Source: Arthrobacter sp. MYb214
GTDB taxonomy: Bacteria > Actinomycetota > Actinomycetes > Actinomycetales > Micrococcaceae
DNA: 64,000 nucleotides
Direction: 5' to 3'
Assembly: GCF_002979865.1 (NCBI RefSeq)
Contig: NZ_PCPZ01000001.1
Location: forward strand, 1,054,001-1,118,000
Shown here: positions 33,042 through 41,969 of the stretch, piece after piece
Layout: every line of letters starts with the position of its first letter
Numbering within the stretch: the first letter of the stretch is position 1
The notes under the pieces: model-generated
Database searches by the model: none
What the model saw: the letters and a program-made list of their open reading frames with translations, nothing else
What the model was told of the DNA's origin: nothing
Program-made: the position numbers and the translations under genes

Positions 33042-34027
33042 ACAAACTCGTCCGCGCCGCTCAGACCAGCCAATCGCTTTCCCTGGCCGCCATGGAGGAA
33101 GCATCCCGGCTCGGGCTCCGCGAAGCCGACATCGACCACCTGTTCCTCGCATTGGTCATCAACGACCAGTCTGCCGGCTGCGCACTGCGCGAGCTGGGTA
33201 TCGACATTGACAGCGCCCGTCTCGCCGTCGAGGACCAACGTGATGCACAGCTGACTTCACTCGGCATCGAGGCGTCGTTCCCCGAGGCCGGGCGCATCGT
33301 GTTCCATGAGACGGATGGGTACGAGTGGACTCGTCGCGCTCGGGACCTCATCGCGAAATCCAGCAGCAAAGGCAAGTCGGGCGACGCTGCCGCCGTTCTC
33401 CGGGAACTCGTCGCAGAGCCCAGCGGCCTGATCACGGATATCCTCGGCCGCCTTGGCACGACATCCGATGCGCTCATCGAACGCCTCGATCGGGCCGTCT
33501 CGCCCTCTATGAAGTCCATGCCCCTCGCAGCGAAAGTGAAGGGACGGACCACGGGAACGATTGAGACTTTCGTATCCGCACCACTGGACGAAGTGTGGGC
33601 GTACCTCACAGATCCCGCACGTATCCCCGACTGGGAACCGAGCATCGGCACCCTCGACCAGACCGCTCAAGAAGCGATGCCGGGTACGGTCTGGGAGGGC
33701 ACGGCACCCGCAATCTATCCAGACGGCAAACCTGTGAAGATCAAGCCTCAGTTTCGTCGACGCAGTGTTGAGCTCATCGCAATTCACCAACCGGACAGGA
33801 TCGCATGGAGCTTTGGCTATCCCGACGTCGCGCAGGGTAATTCGATTCTGACTGAATTCACCTTGGCGAACGCGACCGGTGGCACACAGCTGCGGATCAG
33901 CAGGTCCTGGTCGCGACGCCAAGGGTGGCGAGGACTTGTCGCATGGCCGCTGCGTCCAGTCCAGAAGTTCCTGGTGTGGATCACCCTGTTCCAGACCGGC
34001 AGCGCGATCAGCCGAACATTTCGCTAG
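33038..34027 (+). CDS. Clp N-domain / SRPBCC fusion protein
   Basis: A 329-residue two-part protein. Residues 1-150 form two Clp_N repeats (AAQTSQSLSLAAMEEASRLGLREADIDHLFLALV and the later EWTRRARDLIAKSSSKGK...AVLRELVAEPSGLITDILGRLG), the substrate or adaptor-binding part of ClpA/B/C. There is no AAA ATPase domain. Residues about 172-329 are an SRPBCC/START-like ligand-binding domain (TIETFVSAPLDEVWAYLTDPARIPDWEPS). It is coupled to the upstream HTH gene and lies between repeats R2 and R3. A ligand-gated anti-activator or an adaptor is possible; nothing proves either. Confidence 0.85.
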   Translation: MNKLVRAAQTSQSLSLAAMEEASRLGLREADIDHLFLALVINDQSAGCALRELGIDIDSARLAVEDQRDAQLTSLGIEASFPEAGRIVFHETDGYEWTRRARDLIAKSSSKGKSGDAAAVLRELVAEPSGLITDILGRLGTTSDALIERLDRAVSPSMKSMPLAAKVKGRTTGTIETFVSAPLDEVWAYLTDPARIPDWEPSIGTLDQTAQEAMPGTVWEGTAPAIYPDGKPVKIKPQFRRRSVELIAIHQPDRIAWSFGYPDVAQGNSILTEFTLANATGGTQLRISRSWSRRQGWRGLVAWPLRPVQKFLVWITLFQTGSAISRTFR

Positions 34028-34068
34028 TCCCAGGCACGGCGACTCGCCTGCTGGTCGCACATAGATCA

Positions 34069-34102
34069 AGTGCCCGGATCTCCACAGGGAGATCCGGGCA
34101 CT
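34069..34102. terminator. Perfect 15-bp hairpin downstream of ychF
   Basis: AGTGCCCGGATCTCC (34069-34083) pairs perfectly with GGAGATCCGGGCACT (34088-34102) around a 4-base loop. It lies between the convergent Clp-N gene and ychF and can terminate both. No U-tract is visible. Confidence 0.8.
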
Positions 34103-34129
34103 CGAGCGGGACACTGAAGCGGAACGCGA

Positions 34130-34168
34130 CTACACGTTGAAGCGGAACTCCACGACGTCGCCGTCCTT
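34130..34168 (-). repeat. Native ychF 3' end (R3), proposed integration site
   Basis: The last 39 bases of ychF. Related copies occur at 32629 (39 bp), 31496 (24 bp) and, degenerate, 29054. A partial echo of the same sequence (ACTGAAGCGGAAC) also lies at 34112-34124, just outside the stop codon, which may mark an older recombination edge. Confidence 0.8.
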
Positions 34169-35215
34169 CATGATGTATTCCTTGCCTTCGATGCGGGCCT
34201 TGCCCGCAGACTTGGCATTAGCCACCGAACCAGCGGCAACGAGGTCTTCGAAGCCGATGACCTCGGCCTTGATGAAGCCGCGCTGGAAGTCGGTGTGGAT
34301 GACACCGGCTGCCTCAGGCGCGGTGGCGCCCTTGGCGATGGTCCATGCGCGGGTTTCCTTCGGGCCAGCGGTCAGGTAGGTCTGCAGGCCCAGGGTGTCG
34401 AAGCCGACGCGGGCCAGCTTGCCCAGGCCGGACTCGACGATGCCGGCATCTTCCATCATTTCGGCCGCTTCGTCTTCTTCCAGTTCAGCCAGTTCGGATT
34501 CGAACTGGGCATCCAGGAAGATCGCCTCGGCAGGGGCAACCAGCTCGGAGAGCTTGGCCTGCATCTCGGTATCGGCCAGGCCAGCCTCATCGGTGTTGAA
34601 CACGTAGATGAATGGCTTGGTGGTCATCAGCTGCATCGGCGCGAGCTCTTCAAGGTCCACGCCCTTGGTCTTCGCGGCGGCGAACAAGGTGATGCCTTCT
34701 TCGAGCACCTTCTGCGCGTTGAGCACTGCGTCCAGGAACGACTTCTCGATCTTCTTGGTGCGCAGTTCCTTTTCCAGGCGAGGCAGCTGGTTCTCGATGG
34801 TCTGCAGGTCCGCGAGGATCAGCTCGGTAGCGATGGTCTCGATATCCGAGGCCGGGTCCACCTTGCCGTTCACATGGATCACGTCGTCATTCACGAATGC
34901 GCGGGTGACCTGGCAGATCGCATCAGCTTCGCGGATGGTCGCCAGGAACTTATTGCCCAGGCCTTCGCCTTCCGAAGCGCCCTTGACGATGCCGGCGATA
35001 TCCACGAAGGAGACGGTCGCAGGCAGGATGCGCTCGGAATTGAAGATTCCGGCGAGCACCTTCAGCCGCGAGTCAGGCAACGGCACGACACCCACATTGG
35101 GTTCGATGGTTGCGAACGGGTAGTTGGCTGCCAGCACCTGGGCACGGGTCAGCGCGTTGAACATGGTGGACTTGCCGACGTTTGGCAGTCCGACGATTCC
35201 GATAGTAAGAGCCAC
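34130..35215 (-). CDS. ychF: Redox-regulated ATPase/GTPase YchF (Obg family)
   Basis: A 361-residue Obg-type P-loop protein of standard length. G1 is GIVGLPNVGKSTMFNALT (about residues 6-23), switch regions include VSFVDIAGIVKGASEGEG (G3, about 68-85), and a TGS domain closes the protein (AWTIAKGATAPEAAGVIHTDFQRGFIKAEVIG...KDGDVVEFRFNV). The G4 reads VFNTDE, as in YchF, which prefers ATP. It is a highly conserved ribosome-associated regulator. The C-terminal codons serve as the apparent target of the inserted modules to the left; the encoded terminus is unchanged. Confidence 0.95.
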   Translation of the reverse strand: MALTIGIVGLPNVGKSTMFNALTRAQVLAANYPFATIEPNVGVVPLPDSRLKVLAGIFNSERILPATVSFVDIAGIVKGASEGEGLGNKFLATIREADAICQVTRAFVNDDVIHVNGKVDPASDIETIATELILADLQTIENQLPRLEKELRTKKIEKSFLDAVLNAQKVLEEGITLFAAAKTKGVDLEELAPMQLMTTKPFIYVFNTDEAGLADTEMQAKLSELVAPAEAIFLDAQFESELAELEEDEAAEMMEDAGIVESGLGKLARVGFDTLGLQTYLTAGPKETRAWTIAKGATAPEAAGVIHTDFQRGFIKAEVIGFEDLVAAGSVANAKSAGKARIEGKEYIMKDGDVVEFRFNV

Positions 35216-35287
35216 GGGAGGAAATTCTACCTTTTACTAGTGATGAGCGCGCAATGGTGTACTGGCGCTTGAATTCTTATGGAGAAA

Positions 35288-36379
35288 TCAGGCCTGCGGG
35301 CGGGCGTGTCCGCCCAGGGCACGTTCCTCGTCCCCGGCTTCCTTGAGCTTTCCGCGGATTTCCTTGGGCAGCGAGAAGATGATGTCTTCCTGCGCGGTGG
35401 TGACCTCGGAAACGTCGGTGAAGCCGTACTCTGCCAGCAGCGCCACGACTTCGCGGACCAGCACCTCTGGCACCGAGGCACCGGAGGTCACGCCGACGGT
35501 GGAGACGCCCTCGAACCAGGCCTCGTCCACTTCGTTGGCGAAGTCCACGCGGTAGGAAGCCTTTGCCCCGTGGTCCAGTGCCACCTCGACCAGGCGCACC
35601 GAGTTCGAGGAGTTCGCCGAACCGACCACGATCACCAGATCCGACTGCGGCGCAATGTTCTTGATCGCGGCCTGGCGGTTGGTGGTTGCGTAGCAGATGT
35701 CATCGCTGGGTGGATCCTGCAGGTTCGGGAAGCGCTCGCGCAGCCGGCGCACGGTTTCCATGGTCTCGTCCACGCTCAGGGTGGTCTGCGAGAGCCAGAT
35801 CAGCTTGTCCGGGTTCTTCACCTGGACGGTGTCGGCTTCCTCGGGGTTGTTCACGATGGTGGTGACCTCCGGGGCTTCGCCGTAGGTGCCCTCGACCTCT
35901 TCATGGCCTTCGTGGCCGATCAGCAGGATCTCGTAGTCGTTCTTGGCGAAGCGCACGGCTTCGCGGTGCACCTTGGTGACCAGCGGGCAGGTGGCATCGA
36001 TGGTCTGCAGGTTGCGGTCCGCCGCGGACTGCACCACGGCCGGGGAGACGCCGTGGGCGGAGAAGACCACCAGGGCGCCCTCGGGCACTTCCTCGTTCTC
36101 CTCGACGAAAATCGCGCCGCGGGATTCCAGCTCGGAGACCACGTGCAGGTTGTGCACGATCTGCTTGCGCACGTACACCGGCGGGCCGTAGTGCTCCAGC
36201 GCCTTTTCAACGGCAACCACTGCCCGGTCCACGCCTGCGCAGTAGCCGCGAGGAGCGGCCAGCAGGACCTTGCGCTCGGTGACCGTTGGGGAGGCAGCTG
36301 CAATCTCGGCCGGGGTGCGGCGCACCCGCGGGATCCGAGGCATTGACAGCGAGACCGTAGTGGAAGTGGAAGTAGCCAT
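35288..36379 (-). CDS. ispH: 4-hydroxy-3-methylbut-2-enyl diphosphate reductase
   Basis: A 363-residue enzyme, the last step of the MEP isoprenoid pathway. The first cluster Cys is in [18 protein letters not shown] (about residue 47), the second in [11 protein letters not shown] (about 136), and the third in [14 protein letters not shown] (about 235), followed by [10 protein letters not shown] and TSGASVPE. All three 4Fe-4S ligands are present. The start is ATG 36379. The C-terminal 20 residues are a variable tail ([13 protein letters not shown]). Confidence 0.95.
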   Translation of the reverse strand: MATSTSTTVSLSMPRIPRVRRTPAEIAAASPTVTERKVLLAAPRGYCAGVDRAVVAVEKALEHYGPPVYVRKQIVHNLHVVSELESRGAIFVEENEEVPEGALVVFSAHGVSPAVVQSAADRNLQTIDATCPLVTKVHREAVRFAKNDYEILLIGHEGHEEVEGTYGEAPEVTTIVNNPEEADTVQVKNPDKLIWLSQTTLSVDETMETVRRLRERFPNLQDPPSDDICYATTNRQAAIKNIAPQSDLVIVVGSANSSNSVRLVEVALDHGAKASYRVDFANEVDEAWFEGVSTVGVTSGASVPEVLVREVVALLAEYGFTDVSEVTTAQEDIIFSLPKEIRGKLKEAGDEERALGGHARPQA

Positions 36380-36479
36380 ACCTCTAGTCTACGAAGTGCA
36401 TGCAAGTTAGCCCATGCTCATATGATGCGCGCCACCCTCCGGGGACTGTGAGATCTGCCTCCGAAGGGTGCATGCCGGT

Positions 36480-37673
36480 TCAGCAGGGCAGCGAACTGGG
36501 CAGCAGCACCGGGGTGCGCACCACCGCGCCGGTGCCATCGGACCCGCGGTAGGCCCGGCACACGCCCACCGAGCGGGCGCCGAGGTTCGCCTTGATCTGG
36601 CGCAGCGCATCGGGCGAGAAGCCATACCACTGCATGTGCATCAGCACGGTGTCCCCGGGCACCGCGGCCGAGGCCCGCGAGATGGTGATCGACTTGGATT
36701 TCACGTCCCAGTCGCGGGTGTCGCGGGACCAGGTCCAGATGGCCATCCCGCGGCTGTCGTAGCCGCAACGCACCGAAGCGTCGATGGCTCCGAAAGGCGG
36801 GCGCCCGAAATTCGTGTGCACTCCGGAGCCGCCCAGTTGCGCACCGGCCTGCTGGCAGGACAGCGGGCGCAGATCCGGGTGGCTGATCGAATGGTTGATC
36901 ACCCATTGGCCCTTGGCCCGGGCCAGCGCGGCCAGGTCCACGCCGTAGCGCGACTTGAACGAGCCGAGGCAATCGCCGGTGGGAGCGATCACCAGGCCGA
37001 TGTTGCTGCTGGCGGCGTAATCCATCACCGAGGTGAAGGCGCTCAGCGTGCGCGGGCAGTCATCGAAGGTGAGCACCACCCTCGATGTCCGGTTGGGACC
37101 GGTGGACTGCGGTGCGGAGGGCGGCTTCGGATAGGTGGTCACGTAGCTGCCGCTGACCCAGCCGGTGTACCCTCCGTAACTGGCCTTGTACCATCCGTTG
37201 GAGGCGCGGGCGTACGCGGGCACCGTCTTCCCTTTCGGGATACTCAGCAGGACCCGGTAGCTGGTGGATGTGCCGGTGCGCAGATTCAGGTCATCGAGCG
37301 TGCGCACCGAAGCGGCGACCACGTAGTAGCCGCTGACGTACCCGGTGTACCCGTTGTAGCTGACCTTGTACCAGCCGTTGGAGGCACGCCCGGATACCGG
37401 AACCGAGGTCCCCGTGGGTATCTGCACCAGGATCCGGTAACTGGTCGAGGCGCCGGTGCGCATATTCAGATCCGCCGTGGTGCGCACCCGGACCGGCAAG
37501 TCGATGGATATGGCACTGGCAACGTGCACCGTTGCGGCCGGCACTGCCGCAGCCGCCAGCGCGGGCATCGAGGCCGCGGCGGAGAGCGGAATGGAACCGG
37601 CCAGCAAGCTGAGCGCTGCCACCCAAGTCCACCCCGAACGCGCAATATTCTTATTCCCCAATGCCCCACGCAT
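36480..37673 (-). CDS. Secreted SH3-domain polysaccharide deacetylase
   Basis: A 397-residue exported protein. The ATG at 37673 has AAGGA upstream; the N-terminus has an Arg/Lys region, a hydrophobic core WVAALSLLAGSIPLSAAASM and an Ala-rich cleavage region. Two bacterial SH3 repeats follow (DLNMRTGASTSYRILVQIPTG and DLNLRTGTSTSYRVLLSIPKG, about residues 67-190), then a NodB domain with VVLTFDDCPRT (about 215) and HSISHPDLR (about 270). The Gly usual after TFDD is Cys here. It probably trims or binds the cell wall as a peptidoglycan or chitin deacetylase. Confidence 0.85.
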   Translation of the reverse strand: MRGALGNKNIARSGWTWVAALSLLAGSIPLSAAASMPALAAAAVPAATVHVASAISIDLPVRVRTTADLNMRTGASTSYRILVQIPTGTSVPVSGRASNGWYKVSYNGYTGYVSGYYVVAASVRTLDDLNLRTGTSTSYRVLLSIPKGKTVPAYARASNGWYKASYGGYTGWVSGSYVTTYPKPPSAPQSTGPNRTSRVVLTFDDCPRTLSAFTSVMDYAASSNIGLVIAPTGDCLGSFKSRYGVDLAALARAKGQWVINHSISHPDLRPLSCQQAGAQLGGSGVHTNFGRPPFGAIDASVRCGYDSRGMAIWTWSRDTRDWDVKSKSITISRASAAVPGDTVLMHMQWYGFSPDALRQIKANLGARSVGVCRAYRGSDGTGAVVRTPVLLPSSLPC

Positions 37674-37950
37674 GGCCCTGCATCCTTCTCGAGTGCTTCC
37701 CCAATGCTCAATAGTGTCCACCCGCACATTGCCCCTCGCAATGCCCGCAGGCAGGCTTGTCCCAATTGTTGGAAAACCCCGTTTCCCCGGGTCTTGCGGG
37801 GCCAATCGGGTATGAAAATCGCCCATTGCGATACCTGCGCTCCACCTACCGCGGCCTAGCCCCAGCCCCCCGGGGATCCGGCCAGCCGTCGGTGCCATGC
37901 GGTAGTCTCACAGATGCACCAGAGATTCGACTTTCCAAGGAGCGGCACCG

Positions 37951-39213
37951 ATGGATCCCCAAGCCCCCGCCAGTTTGCCGGCGACCGCCGGGCAGACCAC
38001 CGCGGACAATCCTTGGCCGCTGCGGCTGCTCTCGGAGAAGCTGAAAATCCATATCGAGAACTCTCCGGTGGTTTGGGTTGAAGGCCAGTTGCTGGAAGCC
38101 AATGTGCGCAACGGCCACGCCTACCTCACCCTGCGCGATGTCGATGCGGACTTCTCTTTCTCGGTGACCATTTGGGCCTCGACGATGCGCAAGCTGGATG
38201 CCACCCCGCAGGTGGGCTCCCGCGTGGTGGCCCAGGTGAAACCGAGCTTCTACGCCAAGACCGGCCGGCTTTCCTTGAATGCCACGGACCTGCGCCCAGT
38301 TGGCTTGGGCGAGCTGCTGGTGCGCCTGGAACGATTGCGCCAGGCGCTGGGAGCAGAAGGCCTCTTCTCCCCTGAGCACAAGCGCCCGCTGCCGGTTCTT
38401 CCCCACCGCATCGGCCTGATTACCGGGCGTGATTCGGATGCGGAGAAGGACGTGCTGCGCAATGCCAGCCTGCGCTGGCCATCCGTGCAATTCAAGGTCA
38501 TCAATACCGCCGTGCAGGGAATGGATGCCGCCAACCAGGTCATCGCAGCCCTGCAGCAGCTGGATGCGGACCCGGACATCGATGTCATCGTCATCGCCCG
38601 TGGCGGCGGGGCCCTGGAAGACCTCTTGCCCTTCTCCAATGAGGATCTGGTGCGTGCGGTCTTCGCCGCCCAGACGCCGGTGGTTTCGGCCATCGGCCAC
38701 GAAGCGGACCGCCCGATCCTGGACGATGTGGCCGATCTTCGCGCGTCGACCCCCACCGATGCAGCCAAGCGCATTGTCCCGGATCTGCAAGAAGAATTCG
38801 CCGGCTTGGAAATCGCCCGCAATCGCTTGGACCGTTCCATCAACAATCTTCTCCAGCGCGAAGCCCAGCTGCTGGCCTCGGTGCGCGAACGCCCGGTGCT
38901 GGCCAACCCGCAGGTGATGGTCACCTCCCGTGCCGAAGACCTGGAGCGCTGGAAGCAGCGCTCGACGGATCTGCTGCGCCACCGCGTGATGCGCGCCAAC
39001 GACGAGATCAACCATCTGAAGAACCAGATGCGTGCCCTGTCTCCGCAGCAGACCCTGGACCGCGGCTATTCGGTCACCCAGCTGGAGGACGGAAGCATCG
39101 TGCGCGAGGCAGCCCAGGCGCCAGCAGACAGCAAGGTGCTCATCCGGGTGGCTTCCGGGCAGCTGGTTGCACGAACCCTTGAATCCCTCCCTGCCGGCGA
39201 CAACGCAAGCTAA
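37951..39213 (+). CDS. xseA: Exodeoxyribonuclease VII large subunit
   Basis: A 420-residue protein with an N-terminal OB fold ([26 protein letters not shown], about residues 38-63) and the XseA catalytic core with [24 protein letters not shown] (about 156-179), [26 protein letters not shown] (about 212-237), [14 protein letters not shown]-type motif as [12 protein letters not shown] (about 244) and [21 protein letters not shown] precedes the ATG by 8-9 bases. The small subunit follows 28 bp downstream. Confidence 0.95.
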   Translation: MDPQAPASLPATAGQTTADNPWPLRLLSEKLKIHIENSPVVWVEGQLLEANVRNGHAYLTLRDVDADFSFSVTIWASTMRKLDATPQVGSRVVAQVKPSFYAKTGRLSLNATDLRPVGLGELLVRLERLRQALGAEGLFSPEHKRPLPVLPHRIGLITGRDSDAEKDVLRNASLRWPSVQFKVINTAVQGMDAANQVIAALQQLDADPDIDVIVIARGGGALEDLLPFSNEDLVRAVFAAQTPVVSAIGHEADRPILDDVADLRASTPTDAAKRIVPDLQEEFAGLEIARNRLDRSINNLLQREAQLLASVRERPVLANPQVMVTSRAEDLERWKQRSTDLLRHRVMRANDEINHLKNQMRALSPQQTLDRGYSVTQLEDGSIVREAAQAPADSKVLIRVASGQLVARTLESLPAGDNAS

Positions 39214-39241
39214 TCACCACGAATACCAATTTGGAGTAATC

Positions 39242-39472
39242 ATGACTGCACAAATCCCTGACGACATTGCCAAGCTTTCCTACGAGCAGGCTCGCGAAGA
39301 ACTGCTGGCCGTGGTCAACCAGCTCGAGACCGGCGGAGTTGCGCTGGAAGCCTCGCTGGCATTGTGGGAGCGTGGCGAAGCACTGGCAGCCCACTGCGAG
39401 AACTGGCTCAACGGTGTCTCTCAGCGTCTGGAGCAGGCTCGCGCCAAGCACGAGCAGGCCGCCGGCGACTAG
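39242..39472 (+). CDS. xseB: Exodeoxyribonuclease VII small subunit
   Basis: A 76-residue protein of typical XseB length. [46 protein letters not shown] covers the family core (about residues 11-56). The ATG at 39242 has TTGGAG upstream. The order xseA-xseB is standard, and the encoded subunits form the single-strand nuclease. A short convergent gap separates it from the PPK2 gene. Confidence 0.93.
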   Translation: MTAQIPDDIAKLSYEQAREELLAVVNQLETGGVALEASLALWERGEALAAHCENWLNGVSQRLEQARAKHEQAAGD

Positions 39473-39489
39473 CCTGTCCTCACCCGGAC

Positions 39490-40356
39490 CTACTTCGCGG
39501 CCGCCAGCCGGGCCTTCTCCTGCTCCACATCGAAGGTGGCAACGGGCCAGTCCGGAGCGACACGCTCCAGGGTAGCCAGCAGCAGCTCAGCGACGCACAA
39601 GCGGGCCTTCCACTTCTGGTCAGCGGGAACGATATGCCATGGTGCGCCCTGGTTATCGGTGCGGTTAATCGCCACCTCGTAGGCGGACTGGAAGTCATCC
39701 CACAGCAGGCGATCATCGACATCGCCCGGCGAATACTTCCAATGCTTGTCGGCACGCTCCAGGCGTGCCGAGAGGCGCTCGAATTGTTCTTCTCGGCTGA
39801 TATGCAGCATCACCTTGATCGGGTGGATGCCCTGCTCGATCAGCTGCTTCTCGAAGTCGACTATTTTCCCGTAGCGGGACTCGACCGCATCCGGGGTGGC
39901 GAAGCCCTTCACTTTGGCGACCAGAACGTCTTCATAGTGGGAACGGTCAAAGACTCCCACTAGTCCCCCGGCGGGCAATTGCCTGGTGATGCGCCAGAGG
40001 AAGTCATGGGCTGCTTCTTCCTCGGTTGGCGCCTTGAAGGCATGGTGCTTGACGCCCTGCGGATCCAGCATGCCAAGGACGTGGCGAACAGTCCCTCCCT
40101 TGCCGGACGTATCCATTCCCTGCAAAATGAGCAGGACTGCTGGGCCTTGTCCGCCAGCTACCGAGGCGGCGAAGAGCCTCTCTTGCAGATCCGAGAGCAG
40201 TTCAGCCAGCTGCACCATGCGCTTCTCGGCGGCCTTCTTATCCTGCGGGGCGTCCCCGGGCCACCAATCAGCATCCTTGGTTGCGCGCTCTGAAAGCTTC
40301 ACGCCCGGTTCTGCACGTAGTGCTTCTAACAGGTTGGCAGGGTAGGCGCTCATCAT
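39490..40356 (-). CDS. PPK2-family polyphosphate kinase
   Basis: A 288-residue kinase. The Walker A is VLLILQGMDTSGKGGTVRHVLGML (about residues 69-92), the lid module contains FDRSHYEDVLVAKV (about 132-145) and a C-terminal HIVPADQKWKARL motif (about 243-255). It transfers phosphate between polyphosphate and nucleotides; the length and lack of a fused second domain fit a single-domain class. Start at ATG 40356 or the next ATG 40353, with AGGAC upstream. Confidence 0.88.
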   Translation of the reverse strand: MMSAYPANLLEALRAEPGVKLSERATKDADWWPGDAPQDKKAAEKRMVQLAELLSDLQERLFAASVAGGQGPAVLLILQGMDTSGKGGTVRHVLGMLDPQGVKHHAFKAPTEEEAAHDFLWRITRQLPAGGLVGVFDRSHYEDVLVAKVKGFATPDAVESRYGKIVDFEKQLIEQGIHPIKVMLHISREEQFERLSARLERADKHWKYSPGDVDDRLLWDDFQSAYEVAINRTDNQGAPWHIVPADQKWKARLCVAELLLATLERVAPDWPVATFDVEQEKARLAAAK

Positions 40357-40603
40357 TAAGTCCTCACGCGTGTGTCGAAGTGATGCGATTCGTTGTTGCC
40401 AGCCTACTGCCACTGCAGGCGCCGTGAGAAGCGGTATTCGTCAACGGCGAAGCACCCATCACGGCTCGATGCTCAGGATCGCTGAGCCCCGCGAAAACGC
40501 AATTCTTCGGCTGCAGGACACCAAATTCTCCGATCGCAGTCGCTGGCAGGCGATACCCCTGAAGTTCCCGGGACCGCATTCCCCGGTGGCCGCGTTAACG
40601 CAC

Positions 40604-40641
40604 AACCGGCCCAGAATCACGTGGGTGATTCTGGGCCGGTT
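40604..40641 (-). terminator. 17-bp hairpin terminator downstream of the aminotransferase gene
   Basis: AACCGGCCCAGAATCAC (40604-40620) pairs perfectly with GTGATTCTGGGCCGGTT (40625-40641) across a 4-base loop. It starts 16 bases beyond the stop codon of the minus-strand aminotransferase gene. Confidence 0.85.
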
Positions 40642-40656
40642 GCGCATCCGGGCAGC

Positions 40657-41877
40657 CTATGCGCGAGCGCGCCAGTCCTCCAGGAACTGTCCGATGCGTC
40701 CAACCGCATCAGTCAGGTCGCGCACGTTGGGCAAGGTGACCAAACGGAAGTGGTCCGGACGGATCCAGTTGAAGGCGGTGCCCTGGGAGATCAGGATCTT
40801 CTGCGCCTTGAGCAGTTCAAGGGCGAAGGTCTCATCATTGTGGATCGGGTAGACCTCGGGATCCAGCTTCGGGAACATGTAGAGCGCGCCCTTGGCCTTC
40901 TGGACGCTCACGCCAGGAATCGCGCTGAGCAGGTTGTAGGCCGCATCGCGCTGTTCAAGCAGCCGTCCGCCAGGCAGGATCAAGTCATTGATCGACTGGT
41001 ACCCGCCCAAGGCGGTCTGGATTGCGTGCTGCGCCGGCACATTGGCGCACAGGCGCATGTTGGTCAGCAGGTTGATGCCCTCGATGTAGTCGCCGGCCTG
41101 GTGCTTGGGACCGGAAATGGCCATCCACCCAGCACGGAAGCCGCACACGCGGTAGGCCTTGGACAGGCCGGAGAAGGTCAATATCAGCACGTCATCTGCC
41201 AACGAAGCGGTGTTGATATGCACGGCGTCTTCGTAGAGGATCTTTTCGTAGATCTCGTCCGAGAACACAATCAGGTTGTGCTTGCGCGCCAGCTCGAGGA
41301 TTCCCTCCAGGGTTTCCTTGGGGTACACCGCACCGGTCGGGTTATTGGGGTTGATGATCACGATGCCCTTGGTGCGATCGGTGATCTTCGCTTCCATGTC
41401 CTGAAGATCAGGAAGCCAGCCCTCTTCCTCGGTATTCATGTAATGCACCGGGGTGCCGCCAGCCAGCGAAACCGAAGCGGTCCACAGCGGGTAGTCAGGG
41501 GCGGGAATCAGGATCTCGTCGCCGTTATTCAGCAGCGCATTCAACGAGAGGGTAATCAGCTCGGAGACACCGTTGCCCAGGTAGACGTCATCCACGCCAA
41601 TGGTCTGGATGCCACGGGTCTGGTAGTACTGCGAGACGGCGGTACGTGCCGAGAGAATGCCGCGGGAGTCCGAGTATCCTTGGGCGTTAGGCAGGTTGCG
41701 AATCATGTCAACGAGCACCGCGTCGGGCGCCTCGAAGCCGAACGGCGCGGGATTGCCGATGTTCAGCTTCAGGATGCGATGTCCTTCGGACTCCATGCGC
41801 GTGGCGTGCTCAAGCAGCGGGCCGCGGATGTCGTAGAGGACGTTGTGCAGTTTCGTTGATTGTTTGAATTCTGCCAT
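40657..41877 (-). CDS. PLP-dependent aminotransferase, AlaA-like
   Basis: A 406-residue class I aminotransferase. The PLP lysine is in TFSGLSKAYRVCGFRAGW (Lys about 240), the N-terminus has KLNIGNPAPFGFEAPDAV (about 37-54) and the aspartate is in ILIPAPDYPLW plus INPNNPTGAVY (about 178). The N-terminal KLHNVLYDIRGPLLEHA and SDSRGI are typical of alanine aminotransferase AlaA. It likely makes L-alanine from pyruvate and glutamate. A good start at ATG 41877. A hairpin terminator follows. Confidence 0.92.
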   Translation of the reverse strand: MAEFKQSTKLHNVLYDIRGPLLEHATRMESEGHRILKLNIGNPAPFGFEAPDAVLVDMIRNLPNAQGYSDSRGILSARTAVSQYYQTRGIQTIGVDDVYLGNGVSELITLSLNALLNNGDEILIPAPDYPLWTASVSLAGGTPVHYMNTEEEGWLPDLQDMEAKITDRTKGIVIINPNNPTGAVYPKETLEGILELARKHNLIVFSDEIYEKILYEDAVHINTASLADDVLILTFSGLSKAYRVCGFRAGWMAISGPKHQAGDYIEGINLLTNMRLCANVPAQHAIQTALGGYQSINDLILPGGRLLEQRDAAYNLLSAIPGVSVQKAKGALYMFPKLDPEVYPIHNDETFALELLKAQKILISQGTAFNWIRPDHFRLVTLPNVRDLTDAVGRIGQFLEDWRARA

Positions 41878-41969
41878 GGTTACACTTTCTCACGTCAGGT
41901 GCGATCGACACACCTTGTTACTCGACCGCTATGGTCAGCGGTCGAAATCCTGGGAGAGCTGGCTGGGGC

